64,000 nt of DNA, from positions 62,001 to 126,000 of the forward strand of contig JBBSLL010000003.1 of the NCBI GenBank assembly GCA_038255255.1. Direction: 5' to 3'. The notes beneath the pieces are model-generated. The model was given only the letters and a program-made list of their open reading frames with translations, had not been told where the DNA came from and searched no databases. Source of the stretch: JBBQNY01 sp038255255. Lineage in GTDB: Bacteria > Pseudomonadota > Gammaproteobacteria > Xanthomonadales > Ahniellaceae. Made by a program: the position numbers and the translations under genes. Positions 27,471-36,324 of the stretch are shown here, one piece after another. The stretch's first letter is position 1; every line of letters starts with the position of its first letter.

Positions 27471-27655
27471 GTCCGCTGTCCGCTCACTTAAAGGTGGGGC
27501 CAGCCTAGACCCCGATGACCCAATATTTCGTGAGTGCGGAGCGGCCCCGGAAACTTGCCCATACCGCGATCCACGTCACGCTTGTCGCGAGAATGGCGCC
27601 GCTCGCTCCCAATCGGGGGTAATGTAGATTCTACAAACCGATACCACATAATTGA

Positions 27656-27684
27656 TTTACATACCTAAATAGCTTACGTAATAC
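27656..27684 (+). promoter_or_regulatory. Predicted sigma-70 promoter of the 72-residue protein gene
   Basis: TTTACA (27656-27661), 17 bases, then TAATAC (27679-27684) lie in a conspicuously AT-rich stretch (about 27620-27690) in otherwise GC-rich DNA. The -35 fits well and the -10 moderately. It would start transcription about 45 bases before the ATG at 27736. Confidence 0.4.
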
Positions 27685-27705
27685 TCTGGCACGATCCATG
27701 CGTTC

Positions 27706-27730
27706 ACCCCCTTAGGGTTCAGGGAGATTG
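27706..27730. promoter_or_regulatory. CCC-TTAGGG/TTCAGGGAGATT element
   Basis: CCCCCTTAGGGTTCAGGGAGATTG lies just upstream of the 72-residue gene; its reverse complement (AATCTCCC...CCCTAAGGGG) resembles the elements before both subtilisin genes. It also contains the likely ribosome-binding AGGGAG, so part of the match may be coincidental. Confidence 0.3.
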
Positions 27731-27735
27731 CGAGA

Positions 27736-27954
27736 ATGTCAGCCAATCCAGTTTTCAAAATCAACGAGTTGACCCACGACGAACTGAGCGAGCGCGTGGT
27801 GTTTCTTGCGCTGGCGGGCGAGACCGACAGTTTCGAGTGGCACTGCCTGGATCAGGAAGTGCACCGCCGCCTGGCCGAAGACTACGCGGACCGCGACCAG
27901 CCGGCCGGGCAGCCGGGCAGGTTTCGGCCAGTTCTCGTGGTCAACATGGACTGA
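27736..27954 (+). CDS. Small acidic protein of unknown function (72 residues)
   Basis: I do not recognise this protein. It begins MSANPVFKINELTHDELSER, is rich in Asp and Glu, has no signal peptide or membrane segment, and contains one Cys and one Trp in the segment EWHCLDQEVHRRL. It has its own AT-rich promoter region, a ribosome site AGGGAG eight bases upstream, and a GC-rich hairpin after its stop, so it looks like a genuine single-gene unit and not a chance frame. Its amphipathic helical pattern (residues 10-50) could serve protein binding; that is only a guess. Confidence 0.7.
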   Translation: MSANPVFKINELTHDELSERVVFLALAGETDSFEWHCLDQEVHRRLAEDYADRDQPAGQPGRFRPVLVVNMD

Positions 27955-27960
27955 CGCGTC

Positions 27961-27984
27961 CGGCGCCGCGATTACGCGGCGCCG
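27961..27984. terminator. GC-rich hairpin between convergent genes
   Basis: CGGCGCCGCG and CGCGGCGCCG pair perfectly over 10 bases around the loop ATTA, in the 37-base gap between the small gene and the convergent peptide-transporter gene. No T run is present on either side, but the stem is very stable and probably stops or stabilises both transcripts. Confidence 0.5.
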
Positions 27985-27991
27985 ACCCCGC

Positions 27992-29590
27992 TCACGCGCT
28001 CCGGTAGTAGTCCTGCATCGGGTACCGGCGTGCGTACACCGCGAAGACCGCAGCAGCAGCGAATGCGAACGCGGCGAAGAAAAACATCAGGAAAGCCGTT
28101 TCGCTGATTCCGGTTTCCGCGATCCTCGCGATGACTTCCGGATGGCGAACGCTGGCGTTGGTCATCAGCACCCACAGATTCCCGAAAGTCACGGACAGCA
28201 GCCAGAAGCTCATGATCACGCCCTTCATCGAGGGCGGGGCTTGGCTGTAGGCAAACTCCAGTCCCGTAGCCGACACCCACACCTCGCCCATCGTGAGCAG
28301 GATGTAGGGCAGGACCTGCCACGCGATTGACACGGGTTCGCCCCCGTCAATTGCCAACTGGATTGCGCCCGCTGCCACCCACGACAGTCCGGCGAACGCG
28401 ATGCCCGTGCCCATGCGCCGCAGCGCCGTCGGCTCAAACCCGAGGCGCTTGAGGAAGGGGTACAGCACGAGGTGGTTGAACGGGATGAGCAGCATCACCA
28501 GCAACGGATTGAGTGCCTGCATCTGCGCGGGCTGGAACCAGTCGGGCTTGGTCATGAGGTCGCCCTGCAGGACCCAAGTTGAAGCCTTCTGGTCGAACAG
28601 CGACCAGAACGGCGTGATCAGCGCGAACACGATGAGGATGCGCAGCACCACGCGTACGCCTTCGACGGCCGCGTCGCCGTGTTGGGCACGAGCCCGTTCG
28701 AGTTGCATCGAGGTGCCGATGGCGCCGAGCGCGATAACCAGGCCGAGCCCGATGCAGAACGAAATGACGAAATTCATTTTCTCGGGCCACCAGTCCGGCC
28801 CGACTGCCCAGAGCAGCAGCAACGCCACGGCAGCGAACACGCCTGACAGCGCAATGGCCAGACCCGGTCGCCCGCGGCCGGGCTCGATGCCCGTCAACGC
28901 GGTGCGCACCACCGCCATGAAGCCGTTGGGATCTGGCGGCGCAGGCGGCACGTGCACGTACTTCTTGCGCCCCATCCAGAAGATGAGCGTCGCGATCGCC
29001 ATGAGCACGCCCGGAATGCCGAAGGCGACCGATGGGCCGTAGTTGCGCAGGAAAATCGGCATCAGCAGAGATGCGAAGAAGGACCCGAAATTGATCGTCC
29101 AGTAGAACGCGTCGTAGACGATCTTGGCCTTGTGCTTGTTGGTCTGGTCGAACTGGTCGCCCACGAACGCTGACACCAGTGGCTTGATGCCGCCTGACCC
29201 CAGCGCGATCAGGAACAGGCCGGTGTAGAAGCCGGTGCGGTTGTCCTCGAACAACGCGAGGCAGGCGTGCCCCGCGACGTAGACCAGCGAAAGCCAGAAC
29301 ACGGTGTTGTACTTGCCGAAGAACCGGTCCGACAGCCAACCGCCCAGCAGCGGAAAGAAGTACACGCCGATGACGAAGGTGTGGAACACCTCCTTGGCGA
29401 TGCCGGCGCGTTCCGCCAGCGGGTATGACAGCAACAGGCTCGTGACCAGGAACGGGGTCAGGATGTTGCGCATGCCGTAGAAACTGAAGCGCTCGCACGC
29501 TTCGTTGCCGATGATGTAGGGAATCTGCCGCGGCATCGGAGCATCGGGTGGCGGTGATGCCACGGTGGCGACGGACGGAATCTGGGTCAT
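27992..29590 (-). CDS. Proton-dependent oligopeptide transporter (POT/PTR family)
   Basis: A 532-residue inner-membrane major-facilitator protein with about 14 hydrophobic helices. The family signatures are present: ERFSFYGMRNIL in helix 1 (the ExxER-type region is NEACERF) and DAFYWTINFGSFFASLLMP, matching the PTR2 FYxxINxG motif. It should import di- and tripeptides with protons. The start ATG at 29590 has GGAGG seven bases upstream; a TTG or GTG further up is unnecessary. It diverges from the M14 carboxypeptidase gene, so secreted digestion and uptake are encoded side by side. Confidence 0.92.
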   Translation of the reverse strand: MTQIPSVATVASPPPDAPMPRQIPYIIGNEACERFSFYGMRNILTPFLVTSLLLSYPLAERAGIAKEVFHTFVIGVYFFPLLGGWLSDRFFGKYNTVFWLSLVYVAGHACLALFEDNRTGFYTGLFLIALGSGGIKPLVSAFVGDQFDQTNKHKAKIVYDAFYWTINFGSFFASLLMPIFLRNYGPSVAFGIPGVLMAIATLIFWMGRKKYVHVPPAPPDPNGFMAVVRTALTGIEPGRGRPGLAIALSGVFAAVALLLLWAVGPDWWPEKMNFVISFCIGLGLVIALGAIGTSMQLERARAQHGDAAVEGVRVVLRILIVFALITPFWSLFDQKASTWVLQGDLMTKPDWFQPAQMQALNPLLVMLLIPFNHLVLYPFLKRLGFEPTALRRMGTGIAFAGLSWVAAGAIQLAIDGGEPVSIAWQVLPYILLTMGEVWVSATGLEFAYSQAPPSMKGVIMSFWLLSVTFGNLWVLMTNASVRHPEVIARIAETGISETAFLMFFFAAFAFAAAAVFAVYARRYPMQDYYRSA

Positions 29591-29687
29591 CGAGGGCCTC
29601 CGGTACGGATGCACCAAAGCCTAGCGCAAGCCGGTCCGTGATCGCGCTCTGGCATGATCGATTCCATCCTGGAGAGTCGAGGTCCAC

Positions 29688-31481
29688 ATGCGCTGGTTGG
29701 CCGCCGTATGCATCGCGTTCGTGTCCGCTTCTGCAACGGCGAAGGCCACGCCGCTCAGCACCATCGCCGAACTTTCCGGGTTTCGCCAAACGGGTCGATA
29801 CGCGGAGGTCGAGACGCTGTGCGCCGGCATGGCGAGCACCTATCGGGCAACGGTGCGGTGCCTCGAGTTTGGCCGGACGCCAGAAGGCAGGCCGATGCTC
29901 GCGCTCGTCGCATCGCGCGCTGGCGCGCTGACACCGCAATCCGCGCGGGACAGGAACATGCCGGTGGTGTTGCTGCAGGGTGGCATCCATGCCGGCGAGA
30001 TCGACGGCAAGGACGCGGGATTCCTGGCATTGCGGGAGCTGCTGGAGACCACCCCGGACGAGGATGTTCTGGAGCGCGTCGTGGTTTTGTTCGTTCCGGT
30101 GTTCAATGTCGACGGCCATGAACGCTTCGGACCCTGGAACAGGCCCAACCAGCGCGGGCCGGAATCCATGGGCTGGCGCACCACCGCTCAGAACCTCAAC
30201 CTCAACCGGGATTACGCAAAGGTCGATTCACCCGAAATGCGGGCGATGCTGTCACTTGTCGAGGAGTGGGATCCTCTCCTGGTCGTCGACCTGCATGTCA
30301 CCGACGGCGCCAAGTTCGAGCATGACGTGTCGATCCAGGTGGACCCGCTCAACGCGGGCGATCCCGCATTGCGGCGGATCGGCCGAGAGCTGCGCGATCG
30401 CACCATGGATCGACTCGAAGCGCAGGGCTCGCTGCCGCTGCCCTTTTATCCGTCATTCGTGCTGACCGACGATCCGGCTTCCGGTTTCGTCGACAGTGTC
30501 GCGGAGCCCCGTTTCTCAAACGGCTACTTCTGGCTGCGCAACCGGTTGGCGATGCTGGTCGAAACGCATTCCTGGAAGGATTACCCGACCCGGGTGCGCA
30601 TCACGCGCAACACGATCAGGGCGGTCCTCGACCTGGTGGCGCGCCACGGCACCGCCTGGCGGCGCGAGGCCCTGGCTGCGGACGCGCGCGCCGCGCGGCT
30701 CGGTGGCACCCCACTTCCGCTCGATTTCATTGCGACCGCGAACAGCCGGGCGATCGACTTCCGCGGTTACCACTACACGCGCACGCCGTCGGAGATTTCG
30801 GGCGCGCTCATGACGCGCTACGACGAGACGCGCCCCGAAGTCTGGCGCGTGCCGCTGCGCGACAAACTCGTTGCGGGAACCCGCGTCGTTGCACCGCGCT
30901 CCGGCTACGTCGTACCTCCCGCATTTCGCGCGCAGGTGGAACCGACACTGCGTGCGCACGGCATCGAGTACCGCAGCGTCAAGCGGATTGTTCCAGGACT
31001 GCGCGTGCAATCCTTCACGGCGACGCAGGTGGCCTTCGATGTCACTTCGACCGAAGGCCGCCAGCGCGTCTCGCTGAAAGGGAGCTGGGGCGACGGTACC
31101 CTTGACGTTGCCGCGGGCTCGCTGTTCGTTCCCATCGCCCAGCCTAAGGCACGCCTTGTGCACGCGCTGCTTGAGCCGCAGGGACCCGACTCTCTGGCAG
31201 CGTGGGGAACGTTCAACAACCGCTTCGAGCGGAAGGAGTACCTGGAGGCTTACGTCGCCGAGGATGTTGCGCGCGCGATGCTCGTCCGGAATCCGGGACT
31301 GCGCGCCGAATTCGAAGGGCGGCTCCGCGAAGATTCGGCGTTTGCGAAAGACGCGGCTGCGCGGCTCGAATTCTTTGCCCGGCAGCACTCGTCGTGGGAC
31401 GGCAATTTCAACCTGTATCCGATTATTCGCCTGGACCAGGCACTACCTTCAGGATGGGACATGGAACCTGATCGGGAGTAG
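29688..31481 (+). CDS. Secreted M14-family zinc carboxypeptidase
   Basis: A 597-residue protein with a signal peptide (cleavage near ASATAKA, residue 20). The first zinc ligands are in GGIHAGEIDGKDAG (HxxE), the third in VVDLHVTDG, and the substrate-binding NLNLNRDYAK matches the M14 Asn-Arg motif; the catalytic glutamate is probably in LVETHSWKDY. The C-terminal third (from about residue 370) is a beta-rich domain unlike classical carboxypeptidase A. Substrate preference is not predictable. It sits divergently to the peptide transporter. Confidence 0.88.
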   Translation: MRWLAAVCIAFVSASATAKATPLSTIAELSGFRQTGRYAEVETLCAGMASTYRATVRCLEFGRTPEGRPMLALVASRAGALTPQSARDRNMPVVLLQGGIHAGEIDGKDAGFLALRELLETTPDEDVLERVVVLFVPVFNVDGHERFGPWNRPNQRGPESMGWRTTAQNLNLNRDYAKVDSPEMRAMLSLVEEWDPLLVVDLHVTDGAKFEHDVSIQVDPLNAGDPALRRIGRELRDRTMDRLEAQGSLPLPFYPSFVLTDDPASGFVDSVAEPRFSNGYFWLRNRLAMLVETHSWKDYPTRVRITRNTIRAVLDLVARHGTAWRREALAADARAARLGGTPLPLDFIATANSRAIDFRGYHYTRTPSEISGALMTRYDETRPEVWRVPLRDKLVAGTRVVAPRSGYVVPPAFRAQVEPTLRAHGIEYRSVKRIVPGLRVQSFTATQVAFDVTSTEGRQRVSLKGSWGDGTLDVAAGSLFVPIAQPKARLVHALLEPQGPDSLAAWGTFNNRFERKEYLEAYVAEDVARAMLVRNPGLRAEFEGRLREDSAFAKDAAARLEFFARQHSSWDGNFNLYPIIRLDQALPSGWDMEPDRE

Positions 31482-31516
31482 TGCGGCAGCGCTCCCGACA
31501 CACGGGCGCGCGTTAC

Positions 31517-32161
31517 TCAGTCGAGCAGTCCGCGCCGCATCGCATAGCGGACGACATCGGCCGTGTGGCGCGCTTCGAGTTTCTCGAGCACATGAGCACG
31601 GTGGTGCTCGGCAGTCTTGGTACTGATGTCGAGCTTGCGCGCGATCTCCTTCACGCTGAGCCCTTCGACAATGAGGTGGAACACTTCCCGCTCGCGAGGC
31701 GTGAGCGCGCCGTAGGGATCCTCCAGGTTGCGCGCCGGCTGTTGCACCTGGGCGGCCAGCACGCGCGCCGCGTTTGGACCGAAGTAGGCCTGTCCCGCAT
31801 GCAGCATCCGTACTGCCGCAATCAGGTCCGCTGTCGCGCTGTCCTTGAGCAGATAGCCGTTGGCGCCGGCGCGCACGACCTGCAACACGTACTCGGCCTC
31901 CTCGTGCATGGTCAGCACCAGCACCCGGGTGTCCGGCAACTCCGCGCGCAACCGCCGGACAACCTCGATGCCGTTGAGCCGCGGCATGGAGATATCGATG
32001 ATGGCCACATCCGGGCGCAAGGCGAGCGACTGTTCCACCGCCGCGACGCCGTCCGCGGCTTCGCCCACCACTAGACAATCGGTCGTCGCATTCAACACCG
32101 CCACGAGACTTTGCCGCACCAGCGTATGGTCGTCGGCAAGCAACACGCGGATTCGCTGCAT
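31517..32161 (-). CDS. NarL/FixJ-type response regulator
   Basis: A 214-residue transcription factor. The receiver (residues 4-120) has phospho-acceptor Asp56 (AIIDISMPRLNG) and Lys near 106 (YLLKDS). The LuxR-type helix-turn-helix lies at about 148-205 (LTPREREVFHLIVEGLSVKEIA, then STKTAEHHRAHVLEKL). The ATG at 32161 starts the receiver directly; the TTG six bases earlier is less likely. It lies 102 bases after the histidine kinase gene and is the last gene of the signalling cassette, making it the probable output. Confidence 0.93.
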   Translation of the reverse strand: MQRIRVLLADDHTLVRQSLVAVLNATTDCLVVGEAADGVAAVEQSLALRPDVAIIDISMPRLNGIEVVRRLRAELPDTRVLVLTMHEEAEYVLQVVRAGANGYLLKDSATADLIAAVRMLHAGQAYFGPNAARVLAAQVQQPARNLEDPYGALTPREREVFHLIVEGLSVKEIARKLDISTKTAEHHRAHVLEKLEARHTADVVRYAMRRGLLD

Positions 32162-32263
32162 CGACAATCGTCAAAGTCCCCGATGCCGGCAAATGGCGGC
32201 ACCACTCGAGGTTACAGTGTGCCACCGGTTCAGCGCGGTGGGGGCTTCCTGCGCTCGCGCCGC

Positions 32264-33010
32264 TCAGGCAACGGGGAACTGGGCAATGACTCGCGTATCG
32301 CCGGCCCGCGACTCGATTTCAACGCGGCCGCCAAACAGACGCGCGCGCTCGCGCATGCCGGACAGGCCACTGCTGGTGCCGCTACTCGCACTGGCGTCAG
32401 CCGTGGCTACGTCGAAACCGACACCATCGTCCCAGACGACCAGCCGAACCCATCCCAGCCGAGGTGCAATCCGCAGCAGAGCCTGGGTCGCGCTCGCGTG
32501 CCTCAAGATGTTTCCGAGGGCTTCCTGGGCAATGCGAAACAACACCGACTCGAGCTCTACGGAAAGCTCCGGCAGCGTCTCGACCTGCACCTCGATGGGC
32601 AGGCCGCCGCTCTCGCCTAGCGTGCGCGCCAGCCAGCGCAGGGCGGGCTCGAGCCCCAGATCGTCGAGGACCTGGGGCCGCAGCAGTCGCGACATTTCCC
32701 GCGTCTCGTCGAGTGTCGAAGCGCATAACGCAATGGCTCGCTCGATCCGCTCACGGTCCGGCGCATCGAGCGTGGCGGAACTCGCCACCAGCAGACCCAG
32801 CTGGTGCTTGAGCGCCGTGAGATTCTGTCCAATGCCGTCGTGCAGGTCGCGGGCCAGGCGCCGCCGTTCGTCTTCCTGGACCCGGTACACGGAACGCGCC
32901 AGGCGTACGAATTCGTGCTCGTTGTTCTCGAGCCGCTCGAGCAACTGCCGGTACTGCGCACGCAACGAGGCCAGCGCCTGCGCGGCTTCGGCGGAAGTCT
33001 TGGCAGTCAT
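32264..33010 (-). CDS. Soluble sensor histidine kinase (HisKA_3, NarX-like)
   Basis: A 248-residue kinase with no membrane segment. An N-terminal coiled coil (residues 5-45) leads to the HisKA_3 dimerisation domain with phospho-acceptor His57 (ARDLHDGIGQNLTALKHQL), followed by the ATPase boxes QEALGNILRHA, WDDGVGFD and GLSGMRERARLFGG. With no sensor domain of its own it presumably gets its signal from a partner, most simply the TPR Ser/Thr kinase whose stop codon it overlaps by 4 bases. It should phosphorylate the NarL-type regulator downstream. Confidence 0.92.
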   Translation of the reverse strand: MTAKTSAEAAQALASLRAQYRQLLERLENNEHEFVRLARSVYRVQEDERRRLARDLHDGIGQNLTALKHQLGLLVASSATLDAPDRERIERAIALCASTLDETREMSRLLRPQVLDDLGLEPALRWLARTLGESGGLPIEVQVETLPELSVELESVLFRIAQEALGNILRHASATQALLRIAPRLGWVRLVVWDDGVGFDVATADASASSGTSSGLSGMRERARLFGGRVEIESRAGDTRVIAQFPVA

Positions 33011-36000
33011 CGCGGATCGGCTTGCGTCGCGGGCGGCGCCGCAAGGGACTGCAGCGAATCCCGCTGCTCGGGGCTCGCATGCTCGAGCAGGCTGGCGAGC
33101 GCGGCGCGCGCGGCCACGACCGACTGGCCAGCCATTGCATCGCCGGTCGCCGCGAGCGCTTGCGCACGCAGGGCCTGCGCTTCCGCCGCGAACGCATGCG
33201 AATCCAGCGGGCCGATGATCCCCACGATGTCCTCGCTGAGCGATACCGCAGCAGGCCACTCGCGCGCGGCGACAAGGGCGCGCAGGATGCGGATGAGCGA
33301 GTCGAGTCGCACGTTGATGTTGCCGAGCGACTCCAACCTGGGAAGCAGCGCGTCGTAGCCGCCGCGGTCGAGCGCGAGCCGCGTGGCCTCGACCTGGAGC
33401 TGCAGGGCAAGAACGCCGGATTTCGCGGCGAGATCCGCCGCGGCCCTTGCGCTCTTGCGCGCAACCTCCGCGCGCCCCTCGGCAACCGCGAGCTCGATTT
33501 CCAGCAAGTGCCGCAGCGCACGTTGTTCGAGGCTGCTCTCCGCAAACGCCTCTTCGGCCCCGACCAGAAGGTGTTGCGCGGCCGGAGCGTCGCGAGCGAG
33601 CAGGGCCAGGCGTGCCTGCAGCAGCGCGACATCGGCGAGTCCGCGCCGGTCCTCGCGTGCCGCGAACAGACCCTTGGCGACGCTGATCGCGCGGGCCGAT
33701 CGCTTGAGGTGACCACGCCACATCCACAGCTCGGCAAGGTTGCGATGGCTCACCGCAGATTCTTCCAGCATCTGGCGACGTTCGGCGCTCGCAAGAGACG
33801 CATCGAGCAACTTCTGAGATTCTTGCCATTTCCCGCGCGCCGTTGCCAGCAGTCCAAGATTCTGTTGGACGCGCACCACCCCGCCCGGGTCATCCGCCCT
33901 GGTGAACGAATCGAGCGACTGTCCCCAGAACGCCTGCGCGCTGTCGTACGCACCGAGCTGGTAGTGGGCGAAACCGATATTGTTCAGGCTTTCCGCTATT
34001 GCGTGCGCATCGCCCAGAGCTTCGCGCGACTGCAAGCCACGGCGATAGGCGGCGAGCGCCTCTGCATAATCGCCCTGCTCTTCCGCGAGCAGACCAAGCT
34101 CGTTGTCGATCGCCGCCAGTCCGCCACGATCGCCGATGGTGCTGAACAGTGTGCGTGCTTCGTCAAGCTGACCACGCGCCTCGGCGAAGCTGCCGCGCAC
34201 CATGGCGAGTTGCGCGAGATTGCGCAGGCTGGAGGCCGCGCCGCGACGGTTGCCCAGCGCGCGGCGCAACTCCAGTGCCTCGCGGTACTGGCGCGTCGCC
34301 TCGACGGTCTGACCCAGGCGCGCGTAGCCGACACCTAGCGCATTGATGGTCTCGGCCTGTCCGAAGGCGTCTCCGCCGCGGCGGTAAAGCAGCAGCGCGC
34401 GCAGCAGGTATTCGTCGACGGCCTCCCGCAGGTCGCCGTGCAGGATGGCGTTCTTGCCGAGCAGGAACCAGGCGCGCGCATCGCCCTCGTCGCGCGCAAC
34501 CAGGCTGCGAAGAATGCGGTTCGCCTCGGCATGATCGCCGCTTTCGCCCAGCTGCACGCCGAGGCGCAACTGTGCCGCGAGGTCGTCCGGCTCCGCCGCC
34601 GCCCGCGCGCGGGCCGACTGGATGCCGGCGGTCGTGACGCCAGTGATCAACGCCCGCGAGTCGCTGACCAAGGCGCCCAGTTCCGTCGCTCCGCGACCTT
34701 CACCGGACAGGGTGATGGCCCGGGACGACTGGTCGAGATCGCCATTGGCCTGCGCAGTTTCGGCGAGCGCGAGCCACGCGGCGGCATAAGCTGAATCGGC
34801 CGCGGTCGCCTCGCCGAATGCGTCGGCTGCAGCCTGCATGCGTCCCGCGCTGCGGTCCGCCAGCCCGCGGCCCATCGCTGCGAGCGCCGCGATATCGGCA
34901 GGAAGGATCGTGGCCGCAAACTTCCGCTCTGGTGCATAAGTGCTGGCGAGCATGGAACCTGCAACAGCGGCAGAAGCCAGCAGGTCTCCCGGCGCTACGG
35001 TCGCGGCTTTCTGGGCGGACTGTGTCGCGCCTGACGACTTCAGTTTCCATTGCCAACCGCCGTCCACGCGCTCCACCTGCAATTGCACGGCGTCGCGCGA
35101 TGGCACCAGTTCGCGCAACGCATCGAGCTCCATGGACTGCCCTGCCCTTGCGCCGAGCTGTGCCACCGCCTGCGCTGTCCGGTCCGTGTCCACTACGGCG
35201 AGATCCGGCATGGCGTCGAGTCCCTGCCGCAGGTGATGATCAACCGCACGTATCGCGTCGGCTTCTTCGGGCGAGAGTCCCTCGAACGCCGTCGGCGCGA
35301 TGACGAGCCGATCTGGAGCAAGAAACGTCGGCAGGACGGGGAGCCCCCCCCGCTGCTGCCACATCCACCAGCCGCCGAACGCAACCACCAGCAGCGCAAC
35401 CGCAAGACCTCCAAGTACAACCTGCCTCGGCGGGCGCAGGTCGCGCGGCACCTGGCGGCTGTCGATCGCAGCGAGCACAGCGGCGGCGTTCGGAAGGCGT
35501 CGCGCCGGTTGCGGCTGCAGCATGCGCTCGAGAAGGCGCTGCAGCCACGTCGGCACATCGTCGCGCTGCGAACTGATTGGCGGAGGCGGCCCCAGCAATC
35601 GCCGGCTCAATGATTCTGCGGAGGTGCTTCCTGCGAACGCCGGCTTGCCTGCGAGCATCTCGTACAGGACTAGCCCAAGCGCGTACAGGTCGCTGCGGCC
35701 GTCGATCACTCCGCCACGCGCCTGTTCCGGCGAAAGGTAATCCGGCGTCCCGACCACCGTACCGGTCTGCGTGATCCCGCTGGCACCGAGCGAACGTGCA
35801 ATGCCGAAGTCGGTGATCGCGGCATCGCCGCGCGCATCAATGAGGACGTTGGCCGGTTTCAGGTCACGGTGCACGATGTCGCGCTGGTGCGCCGCGGCGA
35901 GTCCCAACGCGACCTGCCGCGCGATCGCGACGGATTCGTCCACGGGCAGGGGACCCCGGCGATCGATGACCTTGTCGAGCGACTCTCCCTCGACCAGGTC

Positions 36001-36324
36001 CATGCTGATCAACCAGCGCCCATCGTGCTCGGCAAGATCGTGGATCCTCACGACCTGGGGACTGGAAACCTGGCGTGAGAGCAGCAGCTCCTGGCGGAAA
36101 CGCTCGAACGCCCCCGGCTTCGACGCGAGCTCCGCACGCAACACCTTGATGGCGACCGGAACGTCGAGCGCGAGGTCGGTCGCGCGATACACCATTCCCA
36201 TCCCCCCGATCCCGAGCAGTGCTTCGATCCGGAACCGGTTGGCGACTATCGAACCGGCCGCAAGATCCGACGCGGCGACCTGGCCGGTCTGCGTGGGCGC
36301 GCTCGCGGGGAGCTCGGCATTCAT
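33007..36324 (-). CDS. Transmembrane Ser/Thr protein kinase with a large TPR region
   Basis: A 1105-residue eukaryotic-like kinase. The N-terminal catalytic domain (about 30-290) has the glycine loop GIGGMGMVYRA, Lys60 (VAIK), catalytic Asp154 (VHRDLKPANV), DFG Asp172 and GTPDYLSPEQ, so it should be active. One membrane helix spans about 302-321 (VVLGGLAVALLVVAFGGWWM). The remaining 780 residues, expected in the periplasm, contain a linker domain and many tetratricopeptide repeats from about residue 490 on (ALAAYRRGLQSREALGDAHA is one unit). It overlaps the FHA-GAF gene upstream and the histidine kinase gene downstream by 4 bases each. The periplasmic TPRs may sense peptides or envelope proteins; this is inference. 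Confidence 0.92.
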   Translation of the reverse strand: MNAELPASAPTQTGQVAASDLAAGSIVANRFRIEALLGIGGMGMVYRATDLALDVPVAIKVLRAELASKPGAFERFRQELLLSRQVSSPQVVRIHDLAEHDGRWLISMDLVEGESLDKVIDRRGPLPVDESVAIARQVALGLAAAHQRDIVHRDLKPANVLIDARGDAAITDFGIARSLGASGITQTGTVVGTPDYLSPEQARGGVIDGRSDLYALGLVLYEMLAGKPAFAGSTSAESLSRRLLGPPPPISSQRDDVPTWLQRLLERMLQPQPARRLPNAAAVLAAIDSRQVPRDLRPPRQVVLGGLAVALLVVAFGGWWMWQQRGGLPVLPTFLAPDRLVIAPTAFEGLSPEEADAIRAVDHHLRQGLDAMPDLAVVDTDRTAQAVAQLGARAGQSMELDALRELVPSRDAVQLQVERVDGGWQWKLKSSGATQSAQKAATVAPGDLLASAAVAGSMLASTYAPERKFAATILPADIAALAAMGRGLADRSAGRMQAAADAFGEATAADSAYAAAWLALAETAQANGDLDQSSRAITLSGEGRGATELGALVSDSRALITGVTTAGIQSARARAAAEPDDLAAQLRLGVQLGESGDHAEANRILRSLVARDEGDARAWFLLGKNAILHGDLREAVDEYLLRALLLYRRGGDAFGQAETINALGVGYARLGQTVEATRQYREALELRRALGNRRGAASSLRNLAQLAMVRGSFAEARGQLDEARTLFSTIGDRGGLAAIDNELGLLAEEQGDYAEALAAYRRGLQSREALGDAHAIAESLNNIGFAHYQLGAYDSAQAFWGQSLDSFTRADDPGGVVRVQQNLGLLATARGKWQESQKLLDASLASAERRQMLEESAVSHRNLAELWMWRGHLKRSARAISVAKGLFAAREDRRGLADVALLQARLALLARDAPAAQHLLVGAEEAFAESSLEQRALRHLLEIELAVAEGRAEVARKSARAAADLAAKSGVLALQLQVEATRLALDRGGYDALLPRLESLGNINVRLDSLIRILRALVAAREWPAAVSLSEDIVGIIGPLDSHAFAAEAQALRAQALAATGDAMAGQSVVAARAALASLLEHASPEQRDSLQSLAAPPATQADPR

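Noticed and set aside
28434..30119. A 561-codon minus-strand frame spanning the divergent POT/M14 gap
   Set aside because: It crosses two certain genes in wrong frames, and its composition is arginine/alanine-rich noise.
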